A stretch of DNA of 64,000 nucleotides, from positions 59,856,920-59,920,919 of the forward strand of contig OX352765.1 of assembly GCA_947095585.1 (NCBI GenBank), in the 5' to 3' direction. Of the stretch, positions 56,649-64,000 are shown piece by piece (the stretch's first letter is position 1; each line of letters starts with the position of its first letter). Origin of the DNA: Nephrocerus scutellatus (Eukaryota > Arthropoda > Insecta > Diptera > Pipunculidae). The position numbers and the translations under genes were made by a program. A model generated the notes under the pieces. The model saw nothing but the letters and a program-made list of their open reading frames with translations. It was not told the origin of the DNA and ran no database searches.

Positions 56649-57512
56649 GCAAGTCACGCAATGACGAACGTGCGAGCGTACCAGATTTCGACCGTTGATG
56701 TTCCAGTATCGGCTCCGAAGATAAGCCAGCATTAACTGAGTGCCACCGTGCAAATTTGTATGATGAGCGTCAAAAATGATAAGCGATGTGAAGTGATCGT
56801 CTTACGGAAGGATTATGGGATGTTTCACTTGATAAGGTAGGTTCGAGTTTCTGAGCCGACCGTAGAATTCCATCATCATCAATGAAGGGGTTAAGCGATC
56901 GTAGTACGCTTTTCGCTACTATGTTCTCATTCTGATGATTTCGTCGAGGAAGTGAATGCGTTGCACCAATCGAACCCAGAATTTGAATGAGCACCTCATC
57001 TCAGGGACCGTGGGGAATCCTTGGCTGCGTGGAACATTTCTAAGCCAAAGGTCGATGTTTCATTGGCAAAGGGAAGTGACCCGGAGAAGTTTGCCAAGGG
57101 TTGAACAACGGCTCAACAGTTGGCGAAACACATCGTGATGTTTTGATGCGATGGTCGTGGTACTGGCGATGAGTGATTTTACTTTGCGTTCCTCCAGGTC
57201 GGTTGAGTAGTCGATGATTCGATGAACAGGCCAATCGGTGTAATGTATTGATAACCATTGGCGGCCTCGCCACCAAATTCGATGATCCGGCAACAACGGT
57301 GGATCGACACCTCGCGATGCGCAGTCAGCAGGATTGTGATGCGATTTCACGAAGTACAATCAGTCGGCTTCAGATATTCGTGAATCTGGGCGACCCGATT
57401 CGCAACAAATGTTGTCCAACGGCTGGGAGGGCTGCGAAGCCATCCAAGAACCACTTGCGAATCGGTCCATGCGAATCGCCGAGCGTTGTAAAGGTTGAGA
57501 GATTTTGTGTGT
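56649..57512 (-). pseudogene. pol: BEL/Pao pol fragment (RNase H end, linker, integrase zinc region)
   Basis: From right to left (5' to 3'): the RNase H end, the HHNPADCASRGVDPP linker (57359 frame), the pre-integrase segment, and the start of integrase through VTCIRYH-like sequence, in several frames. It is joined at 57512 to gag sequence by a large deletion that removed protease and RT. The segment near 56820-56880 extends into the integrase HH region missing from the other truncated copy. Confidence 0.83.
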
Positions 57513-58485
57513 TGGAAGAATAGGCGACGAACGAGTGAGATGTATTTGAATCGAATATTCGACTCGTATCAGGTTTCGATGACGATAATCGTGCTGTTGG
57601 TTGCGAACGAGTTGATGATATGGTAACTTTGCGATTTGATGACGACGATTGAGATGAGCTAGAGTTTGTGTTAACCCTGGAAATCATTTCCAGTGATTGC
57701 CACCGAGCGTTTAGGAACGTGATGAGCTGATAATTCCCACTGTCGATGAGTTTCGATATCTAATTTTTCTGCGACGATGTTGATGAGAATTATGTCCCAT
57801 GTGGCTACTGGAACGGCGAGCACCCTGAGAGATCGGACAGTGTCCGTCGATGTGTCGATGAGATTTCGTAGGCCGGTTGCAGACTCCGTGGACAATGCCG
57901 GCATGTGTAGGAACTTTAGAATGTGGCTGTCGATGATGAAACGTCGATGATCGTAACGATTGACCAGGATGCGCCATGCCTCTTCATAGTTGGCGTCACT
58001 GATCGTAACTATTTTTAATAGTGCTGCAGCTTCACCAATTAAACTCGCCTTTAAATAGTGCAGCTTCTGCAAATTCGACAAATGAGGATGGTTGTGAATG
58101 AGAGTCGTAAACAGATTCTCAAAATCTGTCCAATTACTGTAGTCACCATCGAAGGATGGCACCTTCAATCGATAGGTAAATGGATATCGACCGATCGTCG
58201 AGGTCCAGCAGCTTCTGTTGTTTCTTCTATCTTGTCGTATGTGGGATTCGGATTGTTAAATCTTCTCAGCAATGTTTGGTAGTTCAATTTGGCGAGAAAA
58301 TAGGGTTCGTCACACTGTTTTCGTTTGCCAAATTCGCCGTTTAGTTCGTCTGCGCCGCAGACTGCTTCAACTTGGTCTTGAACATCGGAATACTCAGTGT
58401 AAGCGCTGAGTAATTTACTTTTCTTAAGCGCGCGCTCGATAGTTCGTGTGAGCGACGACTGCTTGGCACGAATTGACTTTGTCAT
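57513..58485 (-). pseudogene. gag: BEL/Pao gag
   Basis: The frame from ATG 58485 gives a coiled N-terminal part (AKQSSLTRTIERALKKSKLL) and stops at about 58165. The next frame carries the DUF1759-type core VPSFDGDYSNWTDFENLF (58168-57671), and a third frame has a Ser-rich stretch (57687-57513). Two frameshifts therefore split a normal BEL gag. Its C-terminal zinc-knuckle part is lost at the junction with RNase H sequence. Confidence 0.85.
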
Positions 58486-58687
58486 CTTAGCACTTCAAAC
58501 TGAACTATAACTGATTTTGCTTACCGAGTTAAATTCCGAAAAACCTTCCAGGATTACCATACGCAATTACAACAATGTCGACTTTATGTTAAATTTGTTA
58601 ATCCGACCGAAAATACCACGCGGTTGCGTATAGGTTATTTTCTCTGTATAATTGATTGATTGCTGAATCCGGTTCGAAGGACCAAAA
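58486..58687 (-). other. BEL/Pao 5' leader and primer-binding region
   Basis: Immediately after the LTR (minus strand) comes TTTTGGTCCTTCGAACCGGA, a motif I associate with the start of BEL internal regions, and then an untranslated leader to gag. tRNA identity is not assigned. Confidence 0.5.
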
Positions 58688-58953
58688 TGTATGTGCAATG
58701 GTAATTTCAATCGCAAAACAACGAACACAACAACAGAACAAAATTTAAAGAAAAATGTTCTAACACAACGTTTAACACATCCGAAAAATTGTTTTATTAA
58801 ACCTTTTATTATTATGTTCGGGTGCTCGTTTTAGAAGGAGGACAAATTAAACTGAGTGTTTTTGTTCGTTGTTTTGACGTTTCAACGCTCAGTTCACACG
58901 ATGCCTGAGTGAGTGGTGTTTTACTCGTGGTGTTCGATTGCTAATTCTCAACA
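58688..58953 (-). repeat. BEL/Pao LTR shared by two tandem copies (266 bp)
   Basis: Read on the minus strand it runs TGTTGAGAATTAGCAATC... to ...TTGCACATACA. On its 5' side lies the end of the right copy's pol region; on its 3' side lie the primer-binding region and gag of the middle copy. It therefore acts as 3' LTR of one and 5' LTR of the other. Confidence 0.82.
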
Positions 58954-59023
58954 TTGCCGGCCGGCCTAAAGGAGTTGAAAGAATTCGTTTAGTTTTAATG
59001 GTTATCTGGAATTGGAAGCAGAC

Positions 59024-60100
59024 ACAGTTTTACTATCGGTCTCTTGATGGTAGTACCTCGGCATCTCAGAGTGACAGTCCGGACCATTCCGTCAGGACCG
59101 GGGTGGGTATCGACGATCCAGCCCAGTGCTCATTTCGATGGTGGACAATTTTTATCCTTTAATACTAAAAGTTGACCCTTTGCCACGTTGGGCTCAGTTC
59201 GTAGCCATTTCGAACGCTGTTGAAGTCGTGACAAATATTCCGTCGACCAGACCTTCCAGAAGTGTTGATACATCCGCTGCATTTGCTGATATCGATTCAG
59301 TCGAGCGGGATTGACGTCAAGCAGTGATGGCTCCGGAACTGATAGAGTTGATTCTATGATCAGGAAGTGGCCGGGAGTGAGTATGGTGCATTCGACGGCA
59401 TCTGACATTGGGCATAAGGGCCTTGAATTAAGACACGCCTCGATTTGACATAATAGAGTAGATAACTCCTCAAACGTGAGCAGCGTGGCTCCGACGATTC
59501 GCCGAAGAAGGAACTTCACCGATTTAACTCCTGCTTCCCATAAGCCTCCGAAGTGTGGTGACGCAGGAGGGATGAAGTTCTAGGTAGTGTCGTCCTCAGC
59601 TAGCATTGCTGCGATTTAAGGGCCGGCGTTCCTTTTGCTTTGATAATAAAGAAATGTTAATTGGCGGTTGGACCCGACAAAATAAGTCCCGCGATTACTA
59701 TACAAAGCCTGCACCTTGCCTCGTCGAGCGGTGAAACGATTGAATGAGGCGATGAATGCTTCCGTAGTGAGTTCCGACACCAGCTCCAAGTCCAATGCCT
59801 TGATAGACACACAAACAGACATATGTATCCTTTTGTTGATCTGCCTCCGTGACCATTGAGCAATTTGACATAGATCGGGCCGGCGTAGTCCACTCCACTG
59901 TGCAGGAACGGGTGAGCAGGAGTGACGCGTGGTGAGGGAAGATCTGCCATGATTTGTTGACTGGTGGTCGAGTGATACCGGATGCAAGTCACGCAATGAC
60001 GAACGTGCGAGCGTACCAGATTTCGACCGTTGATGTTCCAGTATCGGCTCCGAAGATAAGCCAGCATTAACTGAGTGCCACCGTGCAAAGATGTATGATG
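59024..60100 (-). pseudogene. pol: BEL/Pao integrase, tandem duplicate unit 1
   Basis: The unit encodes the integrase core and C-terminus on the minus strand: RSHVRHCVTCIRYHS (zinc region), PFLHSGVDYAGPIYV (first catalytic Asp), a TEAFIASFNRFTARRG segment, then CLNSRPLCPMSD and LTPGHFLI in the C-terminal frame (59519-59130). Several frame changes break it. The unit is 1077 bp and almost identical to 60101-61177. Confidence 0.88.
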
Positions 60101-61177
60101 ACAGTTTTACTATCGGTCTCTTGATGGTAGTACCTCGGCATCTCAGAGTGACAGTCCGGACCATTCCGTCAGGACCGGGGTGGGTATCGACGATCCAGCC
60201 CAGTGCTCATTTCGATGGTGGACAATTTTTATCCTTTAATACTAAAAGTTGACCCTTTGCCACGTTGGGCTCAGTTCGTAGCCATTTCGAACGCTGTTGA
60301 AGTCGTGACAAATATTCCGTCGACCAGACCTTCCAGAAGTGTTGATACATCCGCTGCATTTGCTGATATCGATTCAGTCGAGCGGGATTGACGTCAAGCA
60401 GTGATGGCTCCGGAACTGATAGAGTTGATTCTATGATCAGGAAGTGGCCGGGAGTGAGTATGGTGCATTCGACGGCATCTGACATTGGGCATAAGGGCCT
60501 TGAATTAAGACACGCCTCGATTTGACATAATAGAGTAGATAACTCCTCAAACGTGAGCAGCGTGGCTCCGACGATTCGCCGAAGATGGAACTTCACCGAT
60601 TTAACTCCTGCTTCCCATAAGCCTCCGAAGTGTGGTGACGCAGGAGGGATGAAGTTCTAGGTAGTGTCGTCCTCAGCTAGCATTGCTGCGATTTAAGGGC
60701 CGGCGTTCCTTTTGCTTTGATAATAAAGAAATGTTAATTGGCGGTTGGACCCGACAAAATAAGTCCCGCGATTACTATACAAAGCCTGCACCTTGCCTCG
60801 TCGAGCGGTGAAACGATTGAATGAGGCGATGAATGCTTCCGTAGTGAGTTCCGACACCAGCTCCAAGTCCAATGCCTTGATAGACACACAAACAGACATA
60901 TGTATCCTTTTGTTGATCTGCCTCCGTGACCATTGAGCAATTTGACATAGATCGGGCCGGCGTAGTCCACTCCACTGTGCAGGAACGGGTGAGCAGGAGT
61001 GACGCGTGGTGAGGGAAGATCTGCCATGATTTGTTGACTGGTGGTCGAGTGATACCGGATGCAAGTCACGCAATGACGAACGTGCGAGCGTACCAGATTT
61101 CGACCGTTGATGTTCCAGTATCGGCTCCGAAGATAAGCCAGCATTAACTGAGTGCCACCGTGCAAAGATGTATGATG
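60101..61177 (-). pseudogene. pol: BEL/Pao integrase, tandem duplicate unit 2
   Basis: Same content as unit 1. The only difference I noticed is A/T at 59513/60590 (Leu versus His in MKFLLRR/MKFHLRR). This unit is contiguous with the upstream pol (frame 61240-60734 starts before the duplication edge), so it is the ancestral copy and unit 1 the added one. Confidence 0.88.
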
Positions 61178-62870
61178 AGCGTCAAAAATGATAAGCGATG
61201 TGAAGTGATCGTCTTTCGGAAGCATTATGGGATGTTTCACTGGATACGGTCAATGAAGGGGTTAAGCGATCTTAGTACGTTTTTCGCTACTATGTTTTCA
61301 TTCTTTTGACGTCTGATGATTTCGTCGAGGAAGTGAATGCGTTGCACCAATCGAACATAGAATTTGAATGAGCACCTCATCTCAGAGACCGTGGGGAATC
61401 CTTGGCTGCGTGGAACATTTCTAAGCCGAAGGTCGATGTATCGTTGGCAAAGGGAAGTGACCCGAAGTAGTTTGCCAAGGGTTGAACAACGACTCAACAG
61501 TTGACGAAACACATCGTGATGTTTTGATGCGATGGTCGTGGTACTGGTGATGAGTGATTTTACTTTGCGTTCCTCCAGGTCGGTTGAGTAGTCGTTGATT
61601 CGGTGAACAGGCCAATCGGTGTAATGTATTGATAACCATTGGCGGCCTCGCCACCAAATTCGATGATCCGGCAACAACGGTGGATCGACACCTCGCGATG
61701 CGCAGTCAGTGTGATGCGATTTCACGAAGTACAATCAGTCGGCTTCAGATATTCGTAAATCTGGGCGACCCGATTCGCAACAAATGTTGTCCAACGGCTG
61801 GGAGGGCTGCGAAGCCATCCAAGAACCACTTGCGAATCGGTCCATGCGAATCGCCGAGCGTTGTAAAGGTTGAGAGATTTTGTGATGGTGTGCATGAGTT
61901 TGGCCAGCAGCACATTGGCGCAGAGCTCCAATCGGGGTAGGCTAACTGTTTTCAGTGGTGCTACCTTGGTTTTCGATGGCAGAATATTGCTTTTGACAGC
62001 TCCATCGGCCGTGGTGATGCGGATGTAAGCTAACGCGGCGTATGCTGTCGCTGAACCCATGAATCTGGATCTCGCAGTCTGTGGAATGGCTCAGCCAGCG
62101 GTAGATTGTGATTACTTCCAATTGCTTTAACCCTCTTCGATATTTTGACCATCTTTTAGCAACCGATGGTGGAACTGGTTCGTCCCATGATATTCCAAGC
62201 AACCACAATTCCTGGAAGATGATTTTTGCAATGATGACAGTTGGAGCCAACCAGCCGAGTGGGTCGAAAATTCTCGATGCTTCTGATAAGATAATTCTCT
62301 TGGTTAATGGTTGAGACCCCTCAGTCAATGTGATTTTGAAGCCAAAGTAGTCAGCCGATGGGGCCCAATGCAACCCGAGTGCTCGAACCGACTCGTTCCA
62401 GTTTAATTCCAGTGGTGGTCGATGTTCGTGATGCTCTGATGGTATTCGATTGAGTATTTCCTGACAGTTTGGGGACCATTTTCGCAGTTCACAACCGCCA
62501 CGTCGGAGTAATGCCACCATTTCTTCTTGAACCTGGATCAACTTGTTGATTGTGTCTGAACCCGTCATACGGTCGTCGACATAAAAGCCGTTGTAGACGA
62601 CGTTTGAAGCAATTGGGAAGTTTGCCCGTTCATCTTGTGCAAGGTGATCAAGGGTGCGCATTGCCAAATAGGGAGCGCAAGCTGTGCCGTATGTGACTGT
62701 GCGCATACGATAATCCTGAACTGGGTCTTCAGGCTTGATGTTCCGCTGCCACCAGGATCTGCCGATACATTTGTCTAATATCTTCAGCGAACACAAATTT
62801 GTGCCGACGGAATTGCATTAATATTGTGAATATCTCCTTCTGCAGCTTGGGCCCGATGCGGAGATTTTAT
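61178..62870 (-). pseudogene. pol: BEL/Pao RT, RNase H and linker
   Basis: RT occupies the frame 62796-61942 with FYVDDRMTG (YVDD), TYGTACAPYLAMRTL and ASRIFDPLGWLAPTVI, all standard BEL/Pao RT. RNase H (62060-61722) has PRLELCANVLLAKLM and [12 protein letters not shown]. The linker (61734-61237) has lost three codons relative to the copy at 57359 (HHTDC instead of HHNPADC). Frame changes around 62050 and 61730 break the polyprotein. Catalytic motifs are still readable. Confidence 0.88.
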
Positions 62871-62989
62871 ATTGAGCGATGTTCCGGAGGTTGTCTTATA
62901 CGATGCGTCGAACACCACTCGTAGCTTTGGCTTTGTGACTGTGCCCTGGAAAATCCCATGATGTGGGAGGTGCTCCGATACATTTTCTG

Positions 62990-63098
62990 TGAAAATATGG
63001 AGTCCACTACATATTTATTTTCTATAAATGTATTTTTATTTAAAATTATAAACTTTATGAAGATGAAAATAAATAAATAAATAAATAAAAAAAAAAAC
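62990..63098 (+). mobile_element. short AT-rich insertion ending in AAAT repeats and poly(A)
   Basis: It interrupts the BEL RT N-terminal region between the GHTDRM and PHHG segments (minus strand). On the plus strand it ends (AAAT)n and a run of A (63075-63098), like a short 5'-truncated retroposon. No target duplication could be confirmed. Confidence 0.45.
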
Positions 63099-64000
63099 AT
63101 CCGATCTGTGTGGCCTTGGTTGGCTGCTGGTATCAACTCCATGTGGTTTAGGTCGAGATATGTTTTCACGAAGTCCCGATATTCATCGCGATGCCGTGGA
63201 TTCTTCGAAAAGCGATGTTCCATACAGGCGAACCGTGTATCTTCCCTCTTTGTCTCGAGAGTGTGTGACTGCGAACTGTTCTTCGCACTGGATCTCGTCT
63301 TGCGGTCCTTCTCTTGGTGACATGAGATTCTCGATCTCCTAAAACGACTTCAAGGTACTGTCGACGTCACTGTGGTTTTCGATTGTGGCTGGCATACTGG
63401 ATGGTTCACCGACCTTGTACGTAACCCAACCTGGTCTCATGCGCGAATGGGGAGCCGTTGGAACCCTTAACGCACTTTTCCATGTATAACATTCCGATAA
63501 CGTCAGCACCGAATAGTACATCGATCTTGTTGGGCCGGTTGTATTCAGGATCAGCGAGTTGTAATTTCTCTAGGTGTAGCCACCGTTGTGAGTCGATGTG
63601 TTTCGATGGTAGAACGCCTGTGATCCTTTCCACAACCAATGCTGTAATTGAAATAGAAAAACTTGGATTAGTGCGAGATGTTAAAACTAGGTCGACAGTT
63701 CAATGTTCTTTTGTTGCCTAGTTAGCTCCAACTCCGTTGATTGTGACAGAAGTCGGTCTTCGTTTTAAGCCGATTCGAGTGGTGGCGCTTTCCGAAATCA
63801 GACTAATCTGCGACCATGAGTCCAGAAGCGCTCGAGAGGAAACTCTTGGTTGTTGCGTATGACGAAAGCTACTGTTGTCGCTAGTAGGACATTTTCGAAT
63901 GAGGACGATGTATGGCCCGAATGAATGGAAGGCGATGCCTCGATGCGTGAGTAATGGGCGCTCGAATCACTCACGACAGTATTGTCCCTGTTGTGGGTCA
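63099..64000 (-). pseudogene. pol: BEL/Pao protease and RT N-terminus
   Basis: Protease: near 63815 the expected ALLDSGSQ motif reads ALLDSWSQ, followed by ISLISESATTRIGLKRRP; a TAG then interrupts. Further on, LQLADPEYNRPNKIDVLFGADVIG (in two parts; 63570-63490) is the conserved BEL protease C-terminal part. The RT N-terminus (63221-63100) has RHRDEYRDFVKTYLDLNHME. The element continues past the window end, so gag and 5' LTR are not seen. Confidence 0.82.

Larger units (their letters stand above)
55769..64000 (-). mobile_element. rearranged BEL/Pao retrotransposon cluster
   Basis: The cluster reads on the minus strand and consists of at least three partial BEL/Pao copies joined through LTRs. 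The right copy (58688 to beyond 64000) has PR, RT, RNase H, duplicated integrase and a 3' LTR. That LTR (58688-58953) also serves as the 5' LTR of a middle copy with gag and an RNase H-integrase scrap (56649-58485), which ends in an LTR remnant (56317-56648). A third pol scrap (55769-56316) follows and is cut at the satellite junction. No copy is intact. Confidence 0.88.

Noticed and set aside
59126..59314. 62-codon plus-strand ORF, repeated at 60203-60391
   Set aside because: Antisense to the integrase C-terminal frame and duplicated only because the 1077-bp unit is duplicated.

Overview
The window is repeat-rich eukaryotic heterochromatin, most likely from an insect and probably a dipteran. 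I found no host protein-coding gene, rRNA or tRNA. The ground state is an AT-rich tandem satellite with a monomer of about 177 bp. It is interrupted by LTR retrotransposons and a few unidentified inserts. The insect assignment rests on the element mix (an env-bearing errantivirus with a CGCG target duplication, BEL/Pao, a CsRn1-type Gypsy element) and is an inference.

Layout: 1-15559 satellite with higher-order duplications. 15560-30283 a 14.7 kb compound Ty3/Gypsy element on the minus strand, bounded by 2.5 and 2.3 kb LTRs and a 4-bp ACAT target duplication. 30284-37437 satellite. 37438-39064 two head-to-tail copies of an unidentified insert. 39065-39753 satellite. 39754-40841 an unidentified insert carrying a C-rich tandem repeat. 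40842-40999 satellite. 41000-46287 a patchwork: a block with a GATGACGTGAC minisatellite, an inverted errantivirus fragment, a non-LTR retrotransposon fragment, a 3'-truncated CsRn1-type Gypsy element, and a second copy of the minisatellite block. 46288-54495 a full-length errantivirus with decayed pol and env. 54496-55105 minisatellite and unassigned sequence. 55106-55768 satellite. 55769-64000 a chain of rearranged BEL/Pao copies on the minus strand.

The most interesting object is the compound Gypsy element. Its right-hand unit has gag, a -1 frameshift signal, a complete pol (PR-RT-RNase H-IN, all catalytic residues present) and, in the position where env would sit, a 451-codon ORF encoding a Ulp1/SENP-type (C48) cysteine protease with H141, D162, Q210 and C216 in the canonical arrangement. 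It is followed by a polyserine run and a basic tail. The last codons of this ORF overlap the polypurine tract, and its stop codon is made from the first bases of the 3' LTR. A second, left-hand unit inside the same LTR pair has lost integrase, most of gag, and the D/Q/C part of the protease.

Together the elements show a region where LTR retrotransposons have repeatedly inserted into satellite DNA and then undergone unequal recombination. LTR-sharing tandem arrays, internal tandem duplications (1077 bp in BEL integrase, 114 bp in errantivirus integrase) and microhomology deletions are all visible.
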